The notes under the pieces were generated by a model that saw only the letters and a list, made by a program, of their open reading frames with translations, ran no database searches and was not told the DNA's origin. Source: Marinobacter sp. AC-23 (GTDB taxonomy: Bacteria > Pseudomonadota > Gammaproteobacteria > Pseudomonadales > Oleiphilaceae). From it: a stretch of DNA of 37,499 nucleotides. The DNA lies in the NCBI RefSeq assembly GCF_001858325.1, contig NZ_MBPP01000078.1:142458-179956 (forward strand). Direction: 5' to 3'. Positions 1-8,104 of the stretch are shown piece by piece; position 1 is the stretch's first letter; the number at the start of each line of letters is the position of its first letter. The position numbers and the translations under genes are program-made.

Positions 1-2100
1 CATTCCGAAGGGCTGGTGGGGCTTGTGGGCTCCCGTGAAGAGCCTATTAACCTGGAAGATGCACCGTCCCACCCCCGCTATCGCTACTTTCCTGAAACGG
101 GCGAAGAGCGTTTCCGTTCTTTTCTTGGGGTTCCCATTATTCACCATCGCCGGGTACTCGGCGTTCTTGTGGTTCAGCAACGGGAAAGTTCCCGATGTTT
201 CGATGAGGGTGAAGAAGCCTTTCTGGTTACCGTGTCTGCTCAGCTTGCCGGAGTGATTGCCCACAGCGAAGCAACCGGTGCGATTAGCGGTTTGTCGCTG
301 ACCGGAGAGGAGGCCCGCGACGTAAGCTTCGACGGTGTGCCCGGCTCGCCAGGGGTGGCTATCGGCCACGGGGTGGTGGTTTACCCTGCTGCAGATCTGG
401 ATGCAGTGCCAGAGAGGCCGGCGGAAGATATTGAGCTGGAACTGGAGTTGTTCCGGCATGCTGTACAGGCGGTCTGGGAAGACATCGAAGCCGTCGCAAA
501 GCGCCTGACTTCACGCCTGCGCCCAGAAGAATTGTCGCTGTTTGACGTGTATCTGCGGATGTTAGGCGATGAGGCCTTGCCCGGAGAGGTCAATAATAGA
601 ATCCGTGAAGGGGTTTGGGCGCAGGGTGCACTAAAGCAAGTGGTTCTGCAGTACGTTCGCCAGTTTGAAATGATGGACGACCACTACCTGCAAGAACGGG
701 CAGTAGACATTCGCGATCTCGGTCGCCGCCTGCTTTCCTATTTGCAGGAAGGTGAGCAAGAAGATGTGGTCTATCCTGAGCGCACGGTTCTGGTCAGTGA
801 AGAGCTGACCCCAGCCATGCTCGGTGAGGTACCCCGAGGGAAGCTTGTGGGTCTGGTGTCCGTTAAAGGCTCCAGCAACTCCCACGTAGCCATTCTTGCC
901 CGTGCCATGGGTGTGCCTACCGTTATGGGCCTGGTGGACATTCCGGTTAATCAGCTTGATGGCAAAGAGCTGATTGTGGATGGCTTTGAGGGGCAGATTT
1001 TTGCTTCTCCCTCATCGGATCTACGGACATTTTTCCAAGCCATCTGTGATGAAGAAGAAGAGATCGATCGGGGGCTGGAAGCGCTTCGCGATTTGCCTTG
1101 CGAAACAACCGATGGGCATCGGGTTCCGCTTCTGGTCAATACCGGTCTGATGACGGATGTGGTGCGGTCGCTGTCCCACGGCGCTGAGGGCATAGGGCTA
1201 TACCGCACCGAAGTGCCGTTTATGATTAAGGATCGCTTTCCGTCGGAGCAAGAGCAGCGCCAGTATTACCGTGAACAGCTGGAGGCGTTTGCCCCCAATC
1301 CGGTAACCATGCGCACCCTCGATATCGGCGGCGACAAATCCCTGACCTACTTCCCGATTGAAGAAGAAAACCCGTTCCTGGGCTGGCGGGGTATCCGGGT
1401 TACCCTGGATCATCCCGAGATTTTTTTGGTGCAAGTGCGGGCGATGCTGAAAGCCAGTGAAGGTCTGAACAATCTTCAAATCATGCTGCCCATGATCAGC
1501 AATATTTCTGAAGTTGAAGAGTCCCTGCACCTGATCTATCGGGTGTATCACGAGGTGAGGGAAGAGGGTTTCGACATTCACATGCCCAAAGTGGGGGTGA
1601 TGATAGAAATACCCGCTGCCGTGTACCAGATTCGTGAACTGGCAGATCGTGTGGATTTTCTGTCGGTTGGCTCCAACGACTTGACTCAGTACTTGCTTGC
1701 GGTAGACCGCAATAACCCTCGAGTTGCACAACTCTACCACTCCTACCACCCAGCTGTGCTGCAGGCTTTGGTACGCATAGCTCAAGATGCCCATGCGGTG
1801 GGTAAGCCCCTGGGTATTTGCGGCGAATTGGCCGGGGACCCTGGAGGGGCGCTGTTATTGATGGCCATGGGCTACGATTCGCTATCCATGAACGCGGCCA
1901 GCCTACCGAAGGTAAAGTCTGTGATCCGCAGCGTTAGCAAGGAGTGGGCGGTTAAGCTTCTTAAAGATGTGCTGTTGCTGGATTCGCCCCATGTAATCAA
2001 GAGCTGTGTGGATTTGGCATTGCGTAACGCCGGCTTTGGTCGTTACCTCCGGCCGGGCAAATCCACGTCTGCGGCACTGGCGGAACAAGCTGCCCCCTGA
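1..2100 (+). CDS. ptsP: Phosphoenolpyruvate-protein phosphotransferase PtsP (EI-Ntr), 5'-truncated
   Basis: First enzyme of the nitrogen-related phosphotransferase system. It autophosphorylates from PEP and passes phosphate to NPr (PtsO) and then PtsN; it is cytoplasmic. The reading frame is open from base 1, so the N-terminus (most of the GAF domain) lies upstream of the window; the GTG at 16 is internal. Visible in order are the end of the GAF domain (to about residue 95), the EI N-terminal region beginning near FDGVPGSPGVAIG, the phosphohistidine segment SNSHVAILARAMG with the His codon at 883-885, and the C-terminal PEP-binding barrel. The barrel includes the GIEIGxYRTE-like GAEGIGLYRTE and the catalytic Cys codon at 1819-1821 in GICGELAGDP. 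The GAF start distinguishes it from sugar-PTS PtsI. The frame is intact to its stop. The identification is very secure; its upstream neighbours are not visible. Confidence 0.95.
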   Translation, partial: HSEGLVGLVGSREEPINLEDAPSHPRYRYFPETGEERFRSFLGVPIIHHRRVLGVLVVQQRESSRCFDEGEEAFLVTVSAQLAGVIAHSEATGAISGLSLTGEEARDVSFDGVPGSPGVAIGHGVVVYPAADLDAVPERPAEDIELELELFRHAVQAVWEDIEAVAKRLTSRLRPEELSLFDVYLRMLGDEALPGEVNNRIREGVWAQGALKQVVLQYVRQFEMMDDHYLQERAVDIRDLGRRLLSYLQEGEQEDVVYPERTVLVSEELTPAMLGEVPRGKLVGLVSVKGSSNSHVAILARAMGVPTVMGLVDIPVNQLDGKELIVDGFEGQIFASPSSDLRTFFQAICDEEEEIDRGLEALRDLPCETTDGHRVPLLVNTGLMTDVVRSLSHGAEGIGLYRTEVPFMIKDRFPSEQEQRQYYREQLEAFAPNPVTMRTLDIGGDKSLTYFPIEEENPFLGWRGIRVTLDHPEIFLVQVRAMLKASEGLNNLQIMLPMISNISEVEESLHLIYRVYHEVREEGFDIHMPKVGVMIEIPAAVYQIRELADRVDFLSVGSNDLTQYLLAVDRNNPRVAQLYHSYHPAVLQALVRIAQDAHAVGKPLGICGELAGDPGGALLLMAMGYDSLSMNAASLPKVKSVIRSVSKEWAVKLLKDVLLLDSPHVIKSCVDLALRNAGFGRYLRPGKSTSAALAEQAAP

Positions 2101-2152
2101 GGATGTCATATCAGGCAGTGTTTCAAATCTAGGGTGCTGACTCTAAACCGGG

Positions 2153-2180
2153 TTGCTACCGTGTTAGCCAGACATAATAG
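2153..2180 (+). promoter_or_regulatory. Possible sigma-70 promoter for the patatin-like gene
   Basis: TTGCTA at 2153-2158 and TAATAG at 2175-2180 are separated by 16 nt, in the 119-nt gap between the ptsP stop and the ATG at 2220. The match to consensus is only moderate, and it rests on eye inspection alone. Confidence 0.3.
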
Positions 2181-2219
2181 GATGTTACATCTCGCTATTT
2201 ACCTGAAAAAGGCAAGGCT

Positions 2220-3464
2220 ATGAACGCGCCAACCAATCTGAAACCTGCTCCACGCATCGGGCTCGCGCTTGGTGGGGGCGGCCCTTTGGGTGGGATTTAT
2301 GAGATTGGTGCACTCCGGGCGCTGGATGAGGCGCTGGACGGCTTGGATTTTAACAATCTTGACGTTTATGTGGGCGTGAACACCGGCTCGTTTGTTGCGG
2401 CCAACCTGGCTAATCAGATGACCACTGCCCAGCTGTGCCGGATCTTTGTGCGCAATGAAGCGGAAGTTCACCCTTTTCACCCAGACGTATTTTTTCGCCC
2501 CGCATTGAGGGAAATGGGCAGCCGACTGTTGGCTGTGCCTGGGCTGCTCTCTACCGCGGTTCGTCGTTTTGTTAGTAACCCCTATGATCAGAGCTTGCTT
2601 GAGGCTCTCACCATATTGGCGCAAGCCGCGCCCGCTGGGCTTTTTGATAACGAAGGGTTGCATCAGTATCTTCAGAGCACGTTTTCCATGCTGGGGCGCT
2701 CAAACGATTTTCGGCAATTGAAGCGCAGCCTGTATGTGGTGGCCGCCGATGTGGAAAGTACCGAGGCTGTCTGTTTTGGTGCGCCAGGGTTCGATCATGT
2801 GCCGATTTCCAAAGCCATCCAGGCGAGCACGGCGTCGCCAGGGTTGTACGTGCCGGTTGATATCGATGGCCGATATTATGTGGATGGTACCTTGCGCAAA
2901 GGCTTGCATGCTTCGGTAGCGTTTGAAGATGGCGCGGATCTGGTTTTTGCAGTAAACCCTCAGGTACCGATTGACGCCAGCGCAGCGGTAAGAGCTGGAA
3001 CCATGAGACCAGGGGAACTGACTCGTTCGGGTATGCCCAACCTGCTGTCTCAAATGTTCCGAACCATGGTGTATTCCCGCATGCAGTCAGGGGTAGCCCA
3101 TTACGCGACCGATTACCCGGATAAGGATCTTCTCCTGTTTGAACCCACCAGAGATGACGCCAAACTGTTTTTCTCTAACGTGTTCAGCTTCCAGTCACGC
3201 AGGATGGTGTGTGAGCATGCCTATCAGATGACCCGTCGGGATCTGTTGCATCGGGCGGATGAACTGGAACCAAAACTTGCGAAGTACAGCATAAAGCTGC
3301 GCAGGGACAGGCTGGAAGACGAACAGCGTACTATTAGCACCAGCCTTTATGGCGAAATGCTGCCACTGTATGTGGCTAAGAGCAGAAAGAAAAAAGCGGC
3401 GGAAAAAGGGAAGCTCGTAGCAGGGCTGGAAAACGTCACGCACCTGTTTTCAAAAGCAGAATAA
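2220..3464 (+). CDS. Patatin-like phospholipase family protein with altered nucleophile motif
   Basis: Patatin-fold protein of 414 residues. Family members are acyl hydrolases acting on phospholipids or other lipids with a Ser-Asp dyad. The glycine-rich oxyanion segment is clear at residues 16-25 (LALGGGGPLGG), and the dyad Asp is present at about residue 222 in YVDGT. The expected nucleophile elbow G-x-S-x-G is instead GVNTG, residues 52-56, with Asn54 encoded by AAC at 2379-2381. Ser AGC would be one base away. No signal peptide is obvious, so it is probably cytoplasmic or peripheral to the membrane. The C-terminus is basic and ends with a Lys-rich stretch around residues 388-398. The ATG at 2220 fits the start of the conserved region; the ribosome-binding site is weak (AAGG close to the ATG). 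It stands alone and converges on hslU. Fold assignment is secure; catalytic activity is doubtful because of Asn54. Confidence 0.85.
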   Translation: MNAPTNLKPAPRIGLALGGGGPLGGIYEIGALRALDEALDGLDFNNLDVYVGVNTGSFVAANLANQMTTAQLCRIFVRNEAEVHPFHPDVFFRPALREMGSRLLAVPGLLSTAVRRFVSNPYDQSLLEALTILAQAAPAGLFDNEGLHQYLQSTFSMLGRSNDFRQLKRSLYVVAADVESTEAVCFGAPGFDHVPISKAIQASTASPGLYVPVDIDGRYYVDGTLRKGLHASVAFEDGADLVFAVNPQVPIDASAAVRAGTMRPGELTRSGMPNLLSQMFRTMVYSRMQSGVAHYATDYPDKDLLLFEPTRDDAKLFFSNVFSFQSRRMVCEHAYQMTRRDLLHRADELEPKLAKYSIKLRRDRLEDEQRTISTSLYGEMLPLYVAKSRKKKAAEKGKLVAGLENVTHLFSKAE

Positions 3465-3469
3465 ATAAC

Positions 3470-3502
3470 TGGGCCAAGCGCACAAAAAGTGCGGTTGGCC
3501 CA
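3470..3502. terminator. Hairpin between convergent patatin-like gene and hslU
   Basis: Inverted repeat of 14 bp per arm with one mismatch: TGGGCCAAGCGCAC, loop AAAAA, then GTGCGGTTGGCCCA. It starts 6 nt after the patatin-like stop and ends 25 nt from the hslU stop, so it could end transcripts from both sides. There is no U-tract after the stem on either strand, so this is not a textbook intrinsic terminator. Confidence 0.5.
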
Positions 3503-3527
3503 GAGGTCTCTGATTCGCGATTACCAA

Positions 3528-4859
3528 TCAGAGAATATAGCGACTCAGATCTTCGTCTTCAGACAATTCCCCAAGCTTTTCATTTACGTAATCGGCGGTC
3601 ACTTCAAACGCTTCTGTTACGTGGTCACCGGCATCGAACGACAAGCTTTCCAGTAGCCTCTCCAAAACCGTATGAAGGCGCCGGGCACCGATGTTCTCAG
3701 TTGTCTCATTCACCTTCCATGCAATCTCTGCAATGCGGGCGATGGCGTCTTCGTTGAACGTCAGCTTAACGCCCTCTGTGGCCATCAGTGCCTCATATTG
3801 CTGTACCAACGAAGCATCTGGCTCTGTGAGAATGCGTTTGAAATCGCCTGGGCTTAAAGCCTGTAGCTCCACGCGGATAGGCAAGCGACCCTGAAGCTCG
3901 GGGATCAGGTCCGAGGGCTTGGACAGATGGAACGCGCCGGAGGCAATAAACAGAATATGATCCGTACGCACCGAGCCGTATTTAGTGCTCACGGTGCTGC
4001 CCTCAATCAGCGGCAGAAGGTCCCGCTGAACGCCTTCCCGGGACACATCTGAGGAGGTGTTTTCTGAACGCTTGGCCACTTTGTCTATTTCATCGAGAAA
4101 CACAATGCCATTCTGCTCTACCGCAAGAATGGCTTTCTGCTTGATCGATTCTTCGTTGACCAGCTTCGCAGCTTCCTCTTCCTTCACCCGTTTTAGAGCG
4201 TCGGACACCTTCATCTTCCGAGGCTTGGACTTTTCCGAGGCCATGTTGGAGAACATGCTCTGCAATTGGTTGGTCATCTCCTCCATGCCTGGCGGCGCCA
4301 TGATTTCCACGCCAGCGCCTGAGTTGCTCAGATTAATCTCAATTTCCTTGTCGTCCAGCTCACCTTCGCGCAGCTTTTTCCGGAACATCTGGCGCGTTGA
4401 TGAGTCTTCAGAAGGCTTCTGGCTGTCTTCATCAAAGCTTCTGGCAGGTGGTATCAGAACATCCAGAATGCGGTCTTCCGCCGCGTCCAGAGCCTGCTCT
4501 TCGTGGCGCTTCATTTCCTGAACGCGCAGCATCTTAACGGCCATATCCGCCAGATCACGAATAATAGACTCCACATCACGCCCCACATAGCCTACCTCGG
4601 TAAACTTGGTGGCTTCTACCTTCAGGAAAGGTGCATCGGCCAGCTTGGCCAGGCGACGGGCAATTTCGGTTTTACCCACACCGGTAGGGCCGATCATCAG
4701 AATATTCTTTGGCGTGACTTCATCACGAAGGCTGCTGTCGAGCTGCATACGGCGCCAGCGATTTCTCAGGGCAATCGCCACCGCTCGCTTGGCTTCTTGC
4801 TGGCCTACGATGTGTTTGTCGAGTTCGTGAACAATCTCACGGGGAGTCATTGCAGACAT
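3528..4859 (-). CDS. hslU: ATP-dependent protease ATPase subunit HslU
   Basis: AAA+ unfoldase (ClpY) that docks on HslV rings and threads substrates into the proteolytic chamber; cytoplasmic. The 443-residue length is normal. The N-terminal sequence MSAMTPREIVHELDKHIVGQ matches the family start. Walker A is GPTGVGKT at residues 57-64, the pore loop GYVG is at 90-93, and Walker B VFLDEID is at about 253-259. The inserted I domain lies between about residues 110 and 240, and the C-terminus ends LSRYIL as in other HslU proteins, where this tail activates HslV. Start chosen at 4859 because GGAG lies just upstream; a second in-frame ATG three codons on is possible. It lies 12 nt downstream of hslV and is surely cotranscribed from the sigma-32-type promoter upstream of hslV. 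Confidence 0.98.
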   Translation of the reverse strand: MSAMTPREIVHELDKHIVGQQEAKRAVAIALRNRWRRMQLDSSLRDEVTPKNILMIGPTGVGKTEIARRLAKLADAPFLKVEATKFTEVGYVGRDVESIIRDLADMAVKMLRVQEMKRHEEQALDAAEDRILDVLIPPARSFDEDSQKPSEDSSTRQMFRKKLREGELDDKEIEINLSNSGAGVEIMAPPGMEEMTNQLQSMFSNMASEKSKPRKMKVSDALKRVKEEEAAKLVNEESIKQKAILAVEQNGIVFLDEIDKVAKRSENTSSDVSREGVQRDLLPLIEGSTVSTKYGSVRTDHILFIASGAFHLSKPSDLIPELQGRLPIRVELQALSPGDFKRILTEPDASLVQQYEALMATEGVKLTFNEDAIARIAEIAWKVNETTENIGARRLHTVLERLLESLSFDAGDHVTEAFEVTADYVNEKLGELSEDEDLSRYIL

Positions 4860-4871
4860 GTTTGCTCCGAA

Positions 4872-5417
4872 TCAATCGTTTTTAGAGGGTGGCTCTATGG
4901 AGAGTGTTTCAAGGGTGCGGTTGTGGTTCGTGTAAATGCAGATATCCGCCGCTATGTCCAAGCCCTTCTCCACAATTTCATGGGCCGAAAGCTCGGTGTT
5001 TTCAAGCAGTGCGCGCGCAGACGCCTGCGCGAACGGGCCGCCAGAACCAATCGCAATCAACCCCTGCTCAGGTTCGATGACATCGCCATTGCCGGTAATA
5101 ATTAAAGAGGCGTTTTTGTCTGCCACGGCCAGAAGCGCTTCCAGTCGTCGCAAGGCTCTGTCTGTGCGCCAGTCTTTGGCCAGTTCAACGGCTGCTTTCG
5201 TCAGGTTACCCTGGTATTTCTCAAGCTGGGCTTCAAACCGCTCGAATAACGTAAAGGCGTCTGCGGTGCCGCCTGCAAAGCCGGCAATCACTTGGCCGTT
5301 GTAAAGGCGGCGCACTTTTCGGGCGTTACCCTTCATTACGGTGTTGCCCAGAGAAACCTGGCCGTCTCCACCCATGGTCACTTCGTCATCGCGTCTGACC
5401 GAAAGTATGGTAGTCAT
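4872..5417 (-). CDS. hslV: ATP-dependent protease peptidase subunit HslV
   Basis: Threonine peptidase (ClpQ) of the HslUV proteasome-like complex, 181 residues, with an N-terminal nucleophile hydrolase fold. The sequence starts MTTILSVRRDDEV; removal of Met exposes Thr2 as catalytic nucleophile. Family landmarks GDGQVSLGNTVMKGNARKVRRLY, AGFAGGTADAFTLFERFE and IGSGGPFAQASARAL are all intact. The region after GDGQ is normally preceded by a hydrophobic strand; here it reads VTMGGDGQ, a mild variant. GGAG precedes the ATG at a proper distance. It is first in the hslV-hslU operon and follows ftsN in the same direction after a 119-nt gap that holds its own promoter. Confidence 0.98.
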   Translation of the reverse strand: MTTILSVRRDDEVTMGGDGQVSLGNTVMKGNARKVRRLYNGQVIAGFAGGTADAFTLFERFEAQLEKYQGNLTKAAVELAKDWRTDRALRRLEALLAVADKNASLIITGNGDVIEPEQGLIAIGSGGPFAQASARALLENTELSAHEIVEKGLDIAADICIYTNHNRTLETLSIEPPSKND

Positions 5418-5456
5418 TGGGGCTCCAATTGCCTGATGAAAATCGGTATTGGCCAG

Positions 5457-5484
5457 TTATGGAGGCAGGATAGAAGAATTCAAG
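5457..5484 (-). promoter_or_regulatory. Predicted sigma-32 (heat shock) promoter of hslVU
   Basis: On the minus strand, CTTGAA (5484-5479) is followed after 14 nt by CTCCATAA (5464-5457). This is close to the RpoH consensus CTTGAA with spacing 13-17 and CCCCATNT. Transcription would start about 30-35 nt before the hslV ATG at 5417. HslVU is a known heat shock operon in enterobacteria, so both sequence and context agree. Confidence 0.65.
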
Positions 5485-5495
5485 TGATATGCAGG

Positions 5496-5518
5496 GGAGG
5501 CTCCACTTCGAAGCCTCC
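5496..5518 (-). terminator. Hairpin between ftsN and the hslV promoter
   Basis: GGAGGCT at 5496-5502 and AGCCTCC at 5512-5518 form a 7-bp stem with a 9-nt loop. It lies 19 nt downstream of the repaired ftsN stop and upstream of the sigma-32-type promoter, so it may end the argS-ftsN transcript. No U-tract follows, so termination is uncertain. Confidence 0.35.
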
Positions 5519-5536
5519 GATTGTGCGCGGGAACCG

Positions 5537-6162
5537 TTAGTTTTTCTTCGGAATTTTCCGGGCAAGGGGTTGAATGTTAATAGACACCAGCTTGTCTATA
5601 GCGGCGCTCATTTGGCTCCGCGAAGTGAAAGGCCCAACATTCACTCGGTACCATATAGTGCCACTGTCTAACTCAATGTGTTGCACCGAGCTCTGAGGCC
5701 CTGGAATGCAACCTGTGCGCGCTGGCGCTCAGCGTCTTCTTTGCTGCGAAATGAACCGGACTGCACTATGTAGTCATAATCTTGCCGGGATGGGCCAGGG
5801 GTGTACTCGTCCACCGTCGCAGGGACAACCTCCGATTCCGGAAGCATGTCGTAAAACCGGAATCCTGGCTTTTTCTCTTGCGGCTTGGCGATTTTTTCTG
5901 CCGATTGCTGTGCTGGTTTTTCGGCAACAGGCTGTGGCCCGGCGCTAGGCGGTACAGAGTTCAGGTAAACAATAAACCCGATAAAACCGCCTACGGTGGC
6001 CAGTGACAGGATCCACTTCAAAGATAGGCCTCCACGTTGCGAGCGAGCCGGCGCGGCAGGCTTTGTGCGCTTTTTAGGGGCGCGCGCAGCCTTGGTCGGC
6101 TTTCTTTTTGAAGTGGTGGCCGGCGTGGCCGACCTTTTTTTACGGGCGTAGTCATGGGCCAT
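5537..6162 (-). CDS. ftsN: SPOR-domain cell division protein FtsN (one-base frame break)
   Basis: Single-pass inner membrane division protein that activates septal peptidoglycan synthesis and binds denuded septal glycans through its SPOR domain. The start MAHDYARKKRS resembles FtsN, followed by a Lys/Ala/Pro-rich cytoplasmic tail. A membrane segment lies at about residues 48-68 (WILSLATVGGFIGFIVYL), then a Pro/Lys-rich linker and a SPOR domain starting YDYIVQSGSF. As given, the frame stops at 5668. Inserting one base near 5688 restores the expected SPOR end (VQHIELDSGTIWYRVNVGPF, then a tail ending IPKKN) to the TAA at 5537, 208 residues in all. The start is 9 nt after the argS stop, so the two are an operon. 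Position next to hslV is the same as in E. coli. The frame break is probably a sequence error. Confidence 0.85.
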
Positions 6163-6171
6163 TGTTGCTAC

Positions 6172-7855
6172 TTACATCTCTTCTGGTGCGCTGACGCCCA
6201 ACAGGCCAAGCCCGTTGTCGATTACCTGGCGCACAGCAAGGTAAAGGCTTACACGGGCATCACGTACGGCTGTGTCTTCAATCAGCACTTTGTGGGCGTT
6301 GTAATAGGTGTGGAACTGGCCAGCCAGCTCTCTCAAGTAATGCGTAAGATGGTGCGGTTCGCGCTGGGCTGCCGAGTTGGCAATCAATTCCGGGTATTTT
6401 GCCAATTGATTTGCCAGCTCTTTTTCTTCATCCAGAGTAAGCAGGGACAAATCGCCCACGCACTCATTGAGACCGCGCTCAACACCTTCGGCAGACAGCT
6501 TCCGCAACACACTGCAAATGCGCGCATGAGCATACTGAACGTAATACACCGGGTTTTCATTGGTCTGGGAGCGGGCCAGGTCGATATCGAAGGTCAACTG
6601 GGAATCAACTCGCCGTGCCGCGAGGAAAAAGCGGGTAGCATCCCGGCCTACTTCGTCGATCAGGTCGCGAATGGTTACGTAGCTGCCGGCCCGTTTGGAG
6701 ATTTTCACTTCCTGGCCAGAGCGGGTAACCATAACCATCTGGTGCAGAACGTAATCTGGCCAACCCTGGGGGATACCCGCGTTCAACGCCTGTAACCCGG
6801 CACGAACCCTGGTAACGGTGGAGTGGTGGTCGGCACCTTGCTCGTTGATTACCGTGGTAAAGCCGCGCTCCCATTTGTCCAAGTGGTAGGCTACGTCTGG
6901 CAGGAAGTAGGTGTAGCCCCCGTCTTTCTTGCGCATCACCCGATCTTTATCATCGCCGAATTCTGTGGTTTTCAGCCACAGGGCGCCACCGTCTTCGTAT
7001 GTGTAGCCGTTGCTCTGAAGGCGTTCTACGGCCGCCTCCACCTTGCCGCTCTGGTAAAGAGACGACTCCAGAAAATACACATCAAACTGAACGCCAAAGG
7101 CTTTCAGATCCAGGTCCTGCTCCCGGCGCAGGTACGCCACGGCAAATTCCTGAATGGCGGCGCGGTTCTCCGGGTCGGCGCTGGCGGTCACTTCGCGGTC
7201 ATCTGCGGTTACGGTATCGCCAGCCAGGTAGGCCTTGGCAACATCGGCAATGTATCGCCTCGGTAACCGTCTTCTGGCCAGTTTTCATCTTCCGGCGTTA
7301 GCCTTTAACGCGAGCCTGCACCGAGAGCGCCAGGTTGTTAATCTGGGCGCCAGCGTCGTTGTAATAAAACTCCCGGGTAACGTTATAGCCGTTCGCCTCC
7401 AGCAGGCGGCAAAGGCAATCACCAATGGCCGCGCCCCGGCCGTGGCCCACATGCAGCGGGCCGGTCGGGTTGGCAGAAACAAACTCCACCTGAACGTTCT
7501 CACCCTTGCCGTTGCCGTTTCGGCCGAACTGCCCAGCCTCATCCAGAATCGTATTAACAATCTCAAACGCACTGGAGGTGCTCATAAAGAAGTTTATAAA
7601 ACCGGGCCCGGCAATTTCCACCTTATCCACGGCGCTGCTTTCAGGCAGCTTATCAATCAGCCTTTCAGCCAGCTTGCGAGGCGCACAGCCCGCCGTTTTG
7701 GCGGCAACCAGTGCAATGTTGCAGGCATAATCACCGTGGGATTTATCCTTGGTGTTGCCTACTTGCGGCGTGAAGGTTTGGTCGGCAGGCAGCGTGCCTT
7801 CAGATTGAAGGGCAGCCAGCGCGGACTGGAGCAGGTCGGAAACGGTCTCTTTCAT
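6172..7855 (-). CDS. argS: Arginyl-tRNA synthetase (two one-base frame breaks)
   Basis: Class I synthetase charging tRNA-Arg; cytoplasmic and essential. The N-terminal part (7855 down to about 7300) has the Arg-tRNA synthetase N-domain and the HIGH-type motif HVGH at residues 135-138 in SANPTGPLHVGHGRGA. The C-terminal part has KISKRAG, the KMSKS-like loop, and the anticodon-binding domain ending LGVSAPEEM. Between them the frame breaks twice. One added base near 7300 gives LTPEDENWPEDGYRGDT, and a second near 7250 gives IADVAKAYLAGDTVTADDRE, joining the halves into 561 residues, a normal ArgS length. An essential gene cannot carry two real frameshifts, so both are likely sequence errors. The ATG at 7853-7855 fits the family N-terminus. 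It is transcribed with ftsN. Confidence 0.93.
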
Positions 7856-8059
7856 GCGTCAGATGACTCGATATTCAGAAGGATGGATGCAGGGCAAAAG
7901 GCCCGTTAAAAAAGAAGGAGAATATTATCGCGGAAAGCTGGAGTGTAAGCAAAGTCACAGGTATGTAATGAACCGCCTAATGCATGTGCTAATGCGGCTT
8001 TAAAAGATTTGGCAGCGAAAGCTGCTCCATTGGGTCTTTCTGTCGCGTTTTGTGAAGAG

Positions 8060-8086
8060 CCGGCCCTGGGTGTGCTGCAGGGCCGG
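8060..8086. terminator. Hairpin downstream of the Ig-like lipoprotein gene; rest of 7856-8104 unassigned
   Basis: CCGGCCCTG (8060-8068) and CAGGGCCGG (8078-8086) form a perfect 9-bp GC-rich stem, 19 nt beyond the stop of the minus-strand lipoprotein gene. No U-tract follows leftward, so it could be a weak or Rho-assisted terminator or an mRNA-end stabiliser. In the rest of 7856-8104 I see only a loose promoter-like TTACAC/TATTCT pair (18-nt spacing, minus strand, near 7910-7945) that could serve argS. Confidence 0.4.
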
Positions 8087-8104
8087 GGTTTGTTCGCTAA
8101 CCTA

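Noticed and set aside
4503..5105. 200-codon frame antisense to hslU-hslV
   Set aside because: Spans the complement of two conserved genes and their junction, which is typical of a chance frame.
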